The position numbers were made by a program, and so were the translations under genes. This document shows, one piece after another, positions 1 to 6,989 of a stretch of DNA of 14,229 bases; position 1 is the first letter of the stretch, and each line of letters opens with the position of its first letter. Origin of the DNA: CAZUZS01 sp964624795 (GTDB lineage Bacteria > Calditrichota > Calditrichia > RBG-13-44-9); the NCBI GenBank assembly GCA_964624795.1, contig CAZUZS010000094.1, positions 1 through 14,229 on the forward strand, written 5' to 3'. The notes under the pieces are model-generated. The model saw nothing but the letters and a program-made list of their open reading frames with translations, made no database searches and was not told the DNA's origin.

Positions 1-1074
1 TACAATCCGCTCCGCTGCCTTACCATCCCACAATGGGGGAATTTCTCCCTTTTTCCAGTTGCCGGAGAGTATTTTTTTCGCATCGGAGATAATCTTATCG
101 GTATCGGTGCCAACTATCGCGTTTGTCCCGATCTCGGCAGTTATGGGGCGCTCGGTGTTCTCGCGCATGGTGAGACACGGGATACCCAGGAAAGTGGTTT
201 CTTCCTGGATTCCACCCGAATCTGTCATTACAAACTTGCAGCTCTGTTCAAGCTGCATGAAATCCAGGTATCCAATCGGGGGAACCAGTTTTATATTTTT
301 GAGGGCGTTTACACGCTCTTCCAGGCCAAATAATTTTATGTTCTTTTGAGTGCGGGGATGGATGGGAAAAACAATTGGGATATCGTTCTGGATAACTTCA
401 AACGCATTCAAAATTTTCAGAAAATTTTCCTTCTCATCCACATTGCTTGGGCGATGGAGCGTAACAAGTGCAAACTCGCCCTGCTTCAAACCGAGATCAT
501 CAAGAATGGGTGAGGTTTTTGCCTTGTCCAGGAAGAATGTTAACGAATCGATCATGACATTCCCCACAAAATGCACCTTGCCGGAATCGATTCCTTCCTT
601 TTTCAGGTTTTCTGTGCCGCTTTTTTCGGTTATGAAAAGATAATCGGAAAGTGCGTCGGTGATGAGGCGGTTGATCTCTTCCGGCATTTTGCGATCGAAA
701 CTGCGAAGCCCGGCTTCCACATGTGCGATGGGAATCCACAATTTGCTGGCCACCATGCTGCAGGCTGCTGTGGAGTTTACATCTCCCACCACCAGCACCA
801 GGTCCGGTTTGAGATCGAGACAAACCTTTTCAAATTCAATCATTATTTTTGCGGTCTGTTCGGCGTGGCTCCCGGAACCGACGCCCAGATAAACATCTGG
901 CTGCGGCAGGTTGAGATCTTCAAAAAAAAGCTTGCTCATCCGCTCGTCGTAATGCTGACCGGTGTGGACCAGAACCGGCGCAAAACTATCCGGACGCTTG
1001 TGCATTTCCCGTTGAATAGGTGCGATCTTCATAAAATTGGGACGTGCACCGACTATGTTTAAAATCCTTTTCAT
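1..1074 (-). CDS. wecB: UDP-N-acetylglucosamine 2-epimerase, C-terminus cut by window edge
   Basis: Cytosolic enzyme that interconverts UDP-GlcNAc and UDP-ManNAc, supplying ManNAc-type sugars for surface polysaccharides. I translated the minus strand from the ATG at 1074; 358 codons are open to the edge with no stop. The family is usually about 360-380 residues, so only a short tail is missing. Visible family motifs: N-terminal VGARPNFMK, VVGD ending at D98, VEAGLR with E120, PEE with E132, TLHRPSN with H207, and TDSGGIQEE at 284-292 followed by RENTERP. D98, E120, E132 and H207 line up with the residues known to be catalytic in E. coli WecB (D95, E117, E131, H213). A GAGGG ribosome site sits just before the ATG. 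It is separated from rnc by 181 bp and has its own predicted promoter, so it is probably not part of the fab operon. The next genes, outside the window, would show which polysaccharide pathway it serves. Confidence 0.95.
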   Translation of the reverse strand, partial: MKRILNIVGARPNFMKIAPIQREMHKRPDSFAPVLVHTGQHYDERMSKLFFEDLNLPQPDVYLGVGSGSHAEQTAKIMIEFEKVCLDLKPDLVLVVGDVNSTAACSMVASKLWIPIAHVEAGLRSFDRKMPEEINRLITDALSDYLFITEKSGTENLKKEGIDSGKVHFVGNVMIDSLTFFLDKAKTSPILDDLGLKQGEFALVTLHRPSNVDEKENFLKILNAFEVIQNDIPIVFPIHPRTQKNIKLFGLEERVNALKNIKLVPPIGYLDFMQLEQSCKFVMTDSGGIQEETTFLGIPCLTMRENTERPITAEIGTNAIVGTDTDKIISDAKKILSGNWKKGEIPPLWDGKAAERIV

Positions 1075-1096
1075 CTAACCCTCAAAAATAGTGTTG

Positions 1097-1125
1097 AATA
1101 TAGTTTTTAGCATTCAGGAAGGCAA
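1097..1125 (-). promoter_or_regulatory. Predicted sigma-70-type promoter of wecB
   Basis: On the minus strand a TTGCCT -35 (1120-1125) and a TATATT -10 (1097-1102) are separated by exactly 17 bp. Transcription would start about 15 bp upstream of the wecB ATG, just before its GAGGG ribosome site. No convincing terminator for rnc was seen in 1126-1255. Confidence 0.4.
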
Positions 1126-1255
1126 CAGCTAATAAATTTCTCACCATCAGTATTTTTTGGGTTTCTCATCCACCATCTATTTTTCGCCAGAGTAGCAGGC
1201 TATTGTTTTATTCAATCGGCGACCCAAGAAAGGCATACGACAAATTAAATCGATC

Positions 1256-2056
1256 TTATTCTTGCTGGTTCAACTCCAGGCTTTGAATTGCAAGTTTTGC
1301 CGCTTCCTGCTCAGCGGATTTTTTGCTCTTCCCGTTGCCCTCCCCTATTTTTTTGCCTTTCAAAAACACGCCGATAACAAAGCTTTTATCATGATCGGGG
1401 CCACTCTCCTTTAGCACCTTGTATTCCGGCAGTTCGCCGATTTCCGATTGGGCGTATTCCAACAGTTTGCTCTTATAATTTTGATATAGCTCCCGCTGCA
1501 TAATCGATTTGAATTTCCTCAACAATCGGGCCTGGATGAAATTCTCTGCATACTGCAATCCCTTATCGAGATAAACCGCGCCAATAACAGCCTCGAGACA
1601 GTCTGCCAATATCGATTGTCTGCGCCGCCCACCGGTCTTTTCCTCGCCCCGGTTAATAAGTATTAAACTTCCTAATGACAGGTCGTTGGCAATTTCTGCC
1701 AGCACTGGTTTACTTACCAGAATAGACTTTATCTTGGATAGCTGGCCTTCGGTGCGTTTGGGAAATTTCTGGTAAAGGTAGTGGGTCACGACTAAATCCA
1801 GCACCGCGTCCCCAAGGAACTCCAGCCGTTCATTCGAGGCCATCCGGTCTTCGTTAGATACATTTAAATAGGAGCGATGCTTCAGAGCTGTAATAATTAA
1901 TGAGGCATCATCAAAATACATCTGGAATTTTGTCTGAAATTCTTCAACAATTTTGCGCTCTTCATCAGAAACAGTTCTGGTAATGGCAGACTTGGCCGTA
2001 TCCCGATGACGAAATAATTTCTTTAGAAAATTCAAACTGCTGTGCCCATCATTCAA
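1256..2056 (-). CDS. rnc: Ribonuclease III
   Basis: Double-strand-specific endoribonuclease that processes the rRNA precursor and some mRNAs; it acts as a dimer in the cytosol. 266 residues, slightly longer than the common 220-250 because of a basic N-terminal extension of about 30 residues. The signature NERLEFLGDAVLD lies at 75-87. E79 and D83, with D152 and E155 in ADCLEA, match the metal-binding acidic residues of E. coli RNase III (E41, D45, D114, E117). A C-terminal double-stranded RNA-binding domain covers about 193-260 (NYKSKLLEYAQ to SAEQEAAKLAIQ). The only plausible start is TTG at 2056, overlapping the fabF stop as TTGA; the next in-frame Met is residue 46, inside the domain. No clear ribosome site precedes it, so translation is probably coupled to fabF. 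Pairing of rnc with fabF is common in bacteria. Confidence 0.96.
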   Translation of the reverse strand: MNDGHSSLNFLKKLFRHRDTAKSAITRTVSDEERKIVEEFQTKFQMYFDDASLIITALKHRSYLNVSNEDRMASNERLEFLGDAVLDLVVTHYLYQKFPKRTEGQLSKIKSILVSKPVLAEIANDLSLGSLILINRGEEKTGGRRRQSILADCLEAVIGAVYLDKGLQYAENFIQARLLRKFKSIMQRELYQNYKSKLLEYAQSEIGELPEYKVLKESGPDHDKSFVIGVFLKGKKIGEGNGKSKKSAEQEAAKLAIQSLELNQQE

Positions 2057-3288
2057 TACTTGCTAACGGCCAAAACGGCATTATGTCCGCCAAATCCAAA
2101 AGTGTTGCTGATGGCAGCATCAATCTTTCGTTCAATAGCCTGATTTGGCGTGTAATCCAGGTCGCAGTCCGGATCCGGTGTCTGGTAATTAATAGTAGGC
2201 GGAATCACACCATTCCTGATCGCCAAAACTGCTGCAATCAATTCCACTCCCCCGGCTGCGCCCAGCAGGTGGCCAATCATCGATTTGGTAGAACTGATGC
2301 TTAATTTATATGCATGATTGCCAAATGCGGTTTTGATAGCCTCGGTTTCAGACTTGTCGTTATAGGGTGTCGAGGTGCCATGCGCATTAATGTAGCCGAC
2401 ATCTTCCGGATTCAGGCCGCTGTCTTTTAAGCACAATTTCATGGCGCGCGCCGCTCCTTCTCCTCCCGGTGCCGGGGCCGTGATGTGATATGCATCGCCT
2501 GTAAAACCAATCCCGCGCACTTCCCCGTAGATGTTGGCTCCCCGTTGTGTGGCATGTTCCAATTCTTCCAGGATAAACATGCCGGAGCCCTCCCCTACCA
2601 CAAAGCCATCACGATCCTTGTCAAAAGGCCGGCTGGCAGTCTTCGGGTCATCATTCCTCGTGGAAAGCGCCTTTACCGAATTGAATCCCGCCACTCCCAT
2701 AGGGCATATAGCTGCTTCGGAACCGCCCGTCACCATAACATTCGCGTCTCCCCGCTGGATAATTTTGAAGGCATCGCCAATGGCGTGGGAAGCGGTTGCA
2801 CATGCAGAAACAACCGAGTAGTTGGGGCCTTTCAGTTGATATTTAATAGAGATATGCCCGGAGATAATATCAATGATCATTTGCGGGATAAAAAAGGGAC
2901 TAACTCTGCGCGGACCGGCATTCATATACTTTTCGTGCTCCTGCTCGAATGACTGAATTCCGCCAATTCCCGAACCGGTTACAACGCCGATTCTATCCAA
3001 ATCTTCCTTTTCAAAATCGATCCCGGAATCCAGCACAGCCTCATGGGCAGCGACAAGCGCATACTGGGAAAAGCGATCCATTCGTCTGGCCTCTTTTGGC
3101 TCGATGATTCCATCTGACGAGAAATTCTTTATCTCCGCGGCAAATTTGGTAGAGTAGTCGGAAGCATCAAAGTAAGTGATGAAATCCGCCCCGTTTTGGC
3201 TTTCAATCAAACTATTCCAGTAATCCTTTACATTGTTGCCAATCGGCGTTACTGCCCCCATGCCGGTAATTACCACTCGTTTACTCAT
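2053..3288 (-). CDS. fabF: 3-oxoacyl-[acyl-carrier-protein] synthase II
   Basis: Condensing enzyme of type II fatty-acid synthesis: it elongates acyl-ACP with malonyl-ACP in the cytosol. 411 residues, normal for the family. The catalytic triad is visible: C163 in SACATASHA, H303 in NAHGTSTPYND and H340 in STKSMIGHLLGAAG, with the conserved K335. The C-terminus carries the GFGGHNA motif (398-404). The ATG at 3288 follows AGGGGAA with suitable spacing. The stop overlaps the rnc start. A 455-bp gap with a terminator-like hairpin separates it from acpP, although the two genes are often adjacent and co-transcribed in other bacteria, so fabF-rnc here looks like an independently started unit. FabF rather than FabB is chosen because of length and its position behind acpP; the sequence alone does not rule out FabB-like specificity. 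Confidence 0.96.
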   Translation of the reverse strand: MSKRVVITGMGAVTPIGNNVKDYWNSLIESQNGADFITYFDASDYSTKFAAEIKNFSSDGIIEPKEARRMDRFSQYALVAAHEAVLDSGIDFEKEDLDRIGVVTGSGIGGIQSFEQEHEKYMNAGPRRVSPFFIPQMIIDIISGHISIKYQLKGPNYSVVSACATASHAIGDAFKIIQRGDANVMVTGGSEAAICPMGVAGFNSVKALSTRNDDPKTASRPFDKDRDGFVVGEGSGMFILEELEHATQRGANIYGEVRGIGFTGDAYHITAPAPGGEGAARAMKLCLKDSGLNPEDVGYINAHGTSTPYNDKSETEAIKTAFGNHAYKLSISSTKSMIGHLLGAAGGVELIAAVLAIRNGVIPPTINYQTPDPDCDLDYTPNQAIERKIDAAISNTFGFGGHNAVLAVSKY

Positions 3289-3343
3289 AAATTCCCCTGT
3301 TACTTTTCTCTAACACATTTGAGATTAAAACATGGATAAAATC

Positions 3344-3349
3344 ATTATA
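3344..3349 (-). promoter_or_regulatory. Candidate -10 element for fabF-rnc
   Basis: A perfect TATAAT on the minus strand lies 55 bp upstream of the fabF ATG, downstream of an A/T-rich stretch. The hexamer 17 bp further upstream is TATAAA, not a -35 consensus, so recognition would depend on the -10 and A/T-rich upstream DNA. It fits the need for a new start after the acpP terminator. Confidence 0.3.
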
Positions 3350-3685
3350 ATCCGGTTTGATTTTTATTTATATCTCTTAATTAGCATTAATCTACAAAAA
3401 TTCATCATCCTCTGAAGCAATCAGATACTCTGATATGCCCGGCATCCAAATACTAATATCGGCCTTGCGCCTGCACTTTCACGATGCAAAAGATTTGCCC
3501 AATATTCGCCGAAAAGGAAATATTTCAACTGCACTTCATCCGCGCGGGTATTTGCTTGCGGCAAGGCAACCAACCCCGACTTCTCGCTGTGAAGACAGAA
3601 AGCATATCCCGGCAACCCAGAAAAACACAACCGGAGGTGGATGAAGCACAATAGTGCAGCCTGGCACGGAAAGCGGCTGAAATCG

Positions 3686-3732
3686 AAAATAATGAAATGT
3701 GCCTGTTCTCCTTTAGCAGAACAAGCACATTT
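3686..3732 (-). terminator. Probable intrinsic terminator after acpP
   Basis: An inverted repeat with 15-position arms (3695-3709 and 3718-3732) surrounds an 8-nt loop, starting 11 nt after the acpP stop. The only non-Watson-Crick position is C3703/A3724. On the minus-strand transcript this becomes a G-U wobble, so the stem is fully paired in the direction of acpP transcription but mismatched in the other. The stem ends in TTT and is followed by CATTATTTT, a broken but T-rich tail. It could also protect the 3' end of acpP mRNA while allowing partial read-through. Confidence 0.6.
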
Positions 3733-3743
3733 GTCAGACTAAA

Positions 3744-3986
3744 TTATTCCGATTCCTTCATCTTCTTGCTAAGATAATCCACTGCCGCCTTGACTGTTGT
3801 GATCTGTTGTGCATCCTCGTCCGGAATTTCCACATTGAACTCTTCCTCAAAGGCCATTACCAGTTCCACAGTGTCCAGCGAATCCGCCCCCAGATCGTCG
3901 ATGAAATGTGATTCCGGTTTCACCTTATCCGCAGCAACACCCAGCTTGTCCACGATGATTTCTTTTACTTTTTCTTCTAACGACAT
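3744..3986 (-). CDS. acpP: Acyl carrier protein
   Basis: Small acidic cytosolic carrier that holds growing fatty acyl chains on a 4'-phosphopantetheine arm. 80 residues, typical. The attachment serine is S36 in the GADSLDTVELVM motif; the helical, strongly acidic composition (FEEEFNVEIPDEDA) is characteristic. Very strong AGGAGG ribosome site four bases before the ATG, as expected for one of the most abundant bacterial proteins. It lies 42 bp after fabG and is followed within 11 nt by a terminator-like hairpin, so it seems to end the upstream operon. It is the partner of FabD, FabG, FabF, FabH and PlsX, all encoded in this window. Confidence 0.97.
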   Translation of the reverse strand: MSLEEKVKEIIVDKLGVAADKVKPESHFIDDLGADSLDTVELVMAFEEEFNVEIPDEDAQQITTVKAAVDYLSKKMKESE

Positions 3987-4028
3987 AGTTCCTCCTGTGT
4001 TAATTGTAAATACAAAACATTCAATATT

Positions 4029-4787
4029 TTACATTACCATCCCACCATCCACATTTATCACCTGGCCGGTAATGTACGAAGCATCATCCCGGCACAAAAA
4101 TCCGACGACCTTAGCCACATCTTCCGGTCTGCCCAATCTTTGCAGCGGGATATTTTGGATTAACATTTCTTTTTGTTTATCATTCAATTTCTTTGTCATC
4201 TCGGTATCGATAAAGCCGGGTGCCACTGCATTCACGGTAATATTTCGCGACGCCAGCTCTTTCGCTACTGCCTTGGTAAATCCAATGACCCCTGCTTTGG
4301 ATGCAGCGTAATTTGCCTGCCCGGCATTTCCGATCAGCCCAACCACCGACGTAATATTCACAATGCGGCCATATCTTTGCTTTATCATGTATTTCATGGC
4401 GGCTTTCGTGTAATTAAAAACGCTCTTGAGGTTGACTTCCATTACCTGATCGAATTCCTGCTCCGTCATGCGGAGGAGCAAATTGTCGCGTGTGATGCCG
4501 GCATTATTGATCAGGATGTCCACGCCGCCAAGCTGCTCGACAGCCTTTTCCACCGTGGCCTGTGCTTCTTCGAAGGAGGAGGCATCCGCTTTGTAGCCAT
4601 AAATTCTCGTATCACGATCCCGGATTTCTCCTTGAATTTCTTCGGCGCATTCATCACAGCTATTGTAAATAAATGCCACATCCGAAAATAATACACCGCA
4701 GCATGTGTCGGTCGCCAGTTCTTTAACGATGGCCCTTCCGATTCCCCTTGTTCCCCCGGTTACGATTGCTCTCTTATTCTTCGACAA
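4029..4787 (-). CDS. fabG: 3-oxoacyl-[acyl-carrier-protein] reductase
   Basis: NADPH-dependent short-chain dehydrogenase that reduces 3-ketoacyl-ACP to 3-hydroxyacyl-ACP. I choose TTG at 4787 as start because AGGAG (4794-4798) lies exactly 6 nt upstream and the product (252 residues, MSKNKRAIVTGG) matches the usual family N-terminus. An ATG at 4811 and a TTG at 4823 would add 8 or 12 residues but have poor ribosome sites. In the 252-residue numbering: nucleotide-binding TGGTRGIG at 10-17, NNAG at 94-97, catalytic N119, S147, Y160 and K164 (YAASK), and the C-terminal GQVINVDGG signature. The region after the first helix (ATDTCCGVLFSD) is slightly unusual and Cys-containing. It precedes acpP by 42 bp and may also have its own promoter. 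SDR-family members with other substrates exist, but the operon makes FabG nearly certain. Confidence 0.95.
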   Translation of the reverse strand: MSKNKRAIVTGGTRGIGRAIVKELATDTCCGVLFSDVAFIYNSCDECAEEIQGEIRDRDTRIYGYKADASSFEEAQATVEKAVEQLGGVDILINNAGITRDNLLLRMTEQEFDQVMEVNLKSVFNYTKAAMKYMIKQRYGRIVNITSVVGLIGNAGQANYAASKAGVIGFTKAVAKELASRNITVNAVAPGFIDTEMTKKLNDKQKEMLIQNIPLQRLGRPEDVAKVVGFLCRDDASYITGQVINVDGGMVM

Positions 4788-4793
4788 TTTTGA

Positions 4794-4798
4794 CTCCT
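4794..4798 (-). promoter_or_regulatory. Ribosome binding site deciding the fabG start
   Basis: AGGAG on the minus strand, 6 nt before the TTG at 4787. The same 6-nt spacing is seen before the argF GTG and before the second hslU ATG, supporting TTG over the upstream ATG. Confidence 0.6.
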
Positions 4799-4851
4799 GA
4801 ATTTCACTCATTCCTAACTTCAACTATGGTATCTTGAAATAAATTTCGGAC

Positions 4852-4881
4852 AATATACAACCAAATAAAAAATATTTCCAA
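4852..4881 (-). promoter_or_regulatory. Candidate internal promoter for fabG-acpP
   Basis: TTGGAA (4876-4881) and TATATT (4852-4857) on the minus strand are 18 bp apart, in the A/T-rich 107-bp gap between fabD and the chosen fabG start. It would give fabG-acpP an additional start and a leader of roughly 55-60 nt. Confidence 0.3.
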
Positions 4882-4894
4882 CCGATTTACTACT

Positions 4895-5812
4895 TTAAGC
4901 CAGTGATTCAAAATCTTCGAGCTGGTCCACCCCAATCCGTTCAACATCCCGATTGATCCGCTTCAACAACCCCTGTAACACCTTTCCCGGACCGACTTCA
5001 TAAAATCTGCCGGCACCGTCGGCAATCATATTGATAATGATGTTTTCCCACATCACGGGTGATAACAGCTGCCTTTTTAACAGATCCTTAATTTCCGAAG
5101 CAGACTTAGCTGGCATTGCCGTCACGTTGGCATAAACCGCTACACCAGGCATCTCAACCTTGAGATCATCAAGTGCCTCAGTTAATCCTTCCAGCGCTTC
5201 GCCCATTAGGGGCGAATGGAAAGCGCCGCTTACCACCAGTTCGGAAGCCATCCGCGCGCGCTTTTCTTTGGCAAGATCAATAGCCTTGCGCACGCCCTCG
5301 ATGGAACCGGATATCACGATCTGGCCAGGAGAGTTGTAATTAGCCGGCTGCACATAGCCGGTTTCCGAGGCCTCCCGGCAAATTTCGTTTACGTCCTCGT
5401 TGCTCAGGCCGATGATGGCCGCCATTGTGCCGGGATTCTTTTCGCCCGAATATTGCATTAGCTCACCCCGCAGCTTCACCAGCCGGAGACCGTCCTCGAA
5501 CGAAATGGCATTTGCCGCCACCAACGCAGAATATTCACCCAAACTGTGACCTGCCACCGCTGCCGGCTGAATCCCCTTCTCCCGCATCAATAAATTTGCC
5601 GCCATGCTGTGTACGAAGATTGCCGGCTGCGTTACCCATGTTTGTCTTAATTCGTCTTCCGGTCCTTCGAAGGAAATACGCTTCAGGGGAAATTGGAGAA
5701 TCTCTTCGGCGGAATCGTAAAGCTCTCTGATTCCCGCAAAGCTATTGTATAAATCCTGACCCATGCCAACGTATTGTGATCCCTGCCCGGGAAAAAGAAA
5801 TGCCGATTTCAT
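4895..5812 (-). CDS. fabD: Malonyl-CoA:ACP transacylase
   Basis: Transfers malonyl from CoA to acyl carrier protein, providing the extender unit for FabH and FabF. The reading frame stays open to 5887, but I take the ATG at 5812: it gives 305 residues, close to the usual length, and begins directly with the family N-terminus MKSAFLFPGQGSQYVGMG. Catalytic S90 is in GHSLGEYSAL, with R115, and H199 in GAFHSPLM; Q10 in the PGQGSQ loop completes the oxyanion hole, as known for E. coli FabD (S92, R117, H201, Q11). The ribosome site before 5812 is weak (AGG, 8 nt). A 182-bp gap separates it from fabH and contains only a weak hairpin. Confidence 0.95.
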   Translation of the reverse strand: MKSAFLFPGQGSQYVGMGQDLYNSFAGIRELYDSAEEILQFPLKRISFEGPEDELRQTWVTQPAIFVHSMAANLLMREKGIQPAAVAGHSLGEYSALVAANAISFEDGLRLVKLRGELMQYSGEKNPGTMAAIIGLSNEDVNEICREASETGYVQPANYNSPGQIVISGSIEGVRKAIDLAKEKRARMASELVVSGAFHSPLMGEALEGLTEALDDLKVEMPGVAVYANVTAMPAKSASEIKDLLKRQLLSPVMWENIIINMIADGAGRFYEVGPGKVLQGLLKRINRDVERIGVDQLEDFESLA

Positions 5813-5994
5813 ATTTGAGCCTAAAAGTTTTGTGTTATTAATTCGATTCTCAAAATTTAAAAGCAGAACTCCGGTTCCGGAATACAAGTTACTGTTTTGC
5901 TATCTTCGCTTTGCCGGACAACAAATGACGATACATAATTTATCATTAGTCTATGAGACCGTAGCAGAATTAGCTGTACGCCCAAGTTTTCGAA

Positions 5995-6987
5995 TTAGAT
6001 CGACCAGCGGAGCAACAGGCTGCCCCAGGTAAATCCGGCACCAAAAGCAGCGAACAGCACGATATCACCTTTTTCCAATCGCCCTTCCTGGTAAGCTTCG
6101 GAGAGGCCCATGGGGATTGTGGCGGCAGTAGTGTTTCCGTATTTATCGATGTTAACCATTACTTTTTCCGGGGAGAGATTTAGCCTTCGGGCCGTGGCAT
6201 CGATAATCCGCAGGTTAGCCTGGTGGGGAACAAAGAGTTTTATCTTTTCAGAAGGAATGTTGTGTTTTTTTACGATTTCCTCAGTAATGTCGGCCATACC
6301 GGAAACCGCAAATTTGAAAACTGCACGGCCGTCCTGGTAAATGTAGTGCATTCCTTTGTCTACGGTATCGTGCGTCGCAGGATGAAGGCTGCCGCCTCCC
6401 AGCATGTAGAGATATTTGCTGCCCGAGCCGTCGCTCTTGAGGATGAAATCCAGGATGCCATCTTCCGGATCTTCGGTAGCTTCCAGGACGATTGCACCGG
6501 CGGCATCGCCGAAGAGAATACAATTATTTCTATCAGTATAATCCGTAATCGCACTCATCTTGTCGGCACCAACTACCAGCACTTTTTTGTACCGACCGGA
6601 TTCGATGAATTGCGTTGCCATGGAGGTTGCATAGATAAAACCGGTACATGCGCCGTTCACATCCACGCCCCAGGCATTCTTTGCACCGATTTCATCCTGG
6701 ATCAGACATGCGGTGTTGGGAAACATCATATCGGGCGTCACCGTTGCCACTACTATTAGATCGAGTTCCTCCGGAGAGACCTTTGCCTCCTCCAATGCCC
6801 GCTTCGCTGCCATACTCCCCATGTAGGACGATCCTTTTCCCTCCTCTAAAATGTGCCTTTCCCTGATTCCGGTACGTGAGACAATCCATTCATCATTGGT
6901 GTCGACCATCTTCTCGAAATCCTTATTGGTGAGGACTTTGGGTGGCACGTAGTGTCCAACTCCGGTGATTTTTGCGTTAAAGCCCAT
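5995..6987 (-). CDS. fabH: 3-oxoacyl-[acyl-carrier-protein] synthase III
   Basis: Starts fatty-acid chains by condensing an acyl-CoA primer (commonly acetyl- or a branched-chain acyl-CoA) with malonyl-ACP. 330 residues, full length. The catalytic residues of the KAS III family are visible: C114 in NGACTGFIYA, H255 in VPHQANLRI and N285 in YGNTTAATIPMG. The C-terminus AAFGAGFTWGSLLLRW is typical. The motif around the cysteine has NGAC-T where many FabH have AAC-A/S; primer preference cannot be read from it. It starts only 2 bp after the plsX stop, with an AGGGG ribosome site inside the end of plsX, so the two are surely co-translated. Confidence 0.97.
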   Translation of the reverse strand: MGFNAKITGVGHYVPPKVLTNKDFEKMVDTNDEWIVSRTGIRERHILEEGKGSSYMGSMAAKRALEEAKVSPEELDLIVVATVTPDMMFPNTACLIQDEIGAKNAWGVDVNGACTGFIYATSMATQFIESGRYKKVLVVGADKMSAITDYTDRNNCILFGDAAGAIVLEATEDPEDGILDFILKSDGSGSKYLYMLGGGSLHPATHDTVDKGMHYIYQDGRAVFKFAVSGMADITEEIVKKHNIPSEKIKLFVPHQANLRIIDATARRLNLSPEKVMVNIDKYGNTTAATIPMGLSEAYQEGRLEKGDIVLFAAFGAGFTWGSLLLRWSI

Positions 6988-6989
6988 AA

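Larger units (their letters stand above)
3289..3743. other. 455-bp intergenic region between acpP and fabF
   Basis: No gene is called here. On the minus strand it holds, in order, the acpP terminator hairpin (3695-3732), an ORF-like stretch of 76 codons (3421-3651) that would start with TTG and has no ribosome site, and a predicted fabF -10 (3344-3349). Also present are a small palindrome (TCAGA-TAC-TCTGA at 3421-3433), imperfect direct repeats at 3433-3448 and 3604-3619, and a 12-mer shared with the rpoN-hslV gap. The 76-codon stretch is Cys-rich and resembles no family I know; I regard it as a repeat remnant or chance. Confidence 0.6.

Noticed and set aside
571..1062. 163-codon open frame on the plus strand
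   Set aside because: Antisense to wecB, whose reading frame is intact and carries every catalytic motif.
1126..1255. Terminator after rnc
   Set aside because: Only a five-pair stem with a loop of about 30 nt could be drawn, and the A/T tail is unconvincing.
3421..3651. 76-codon minus-strand frame between acpP and fabF
   Set aside because: TTG start without a ribosome site, Cys-rich product of no known family, within a repeat-bearing gap. Kept as a repeat observation, not as a gene.
5813..5887. 25-residue N-terminal extension of fabD
   Set aside because: The extension has no family similarity, while the ATG at 5812 gives the normal FabD N-terminus and length.
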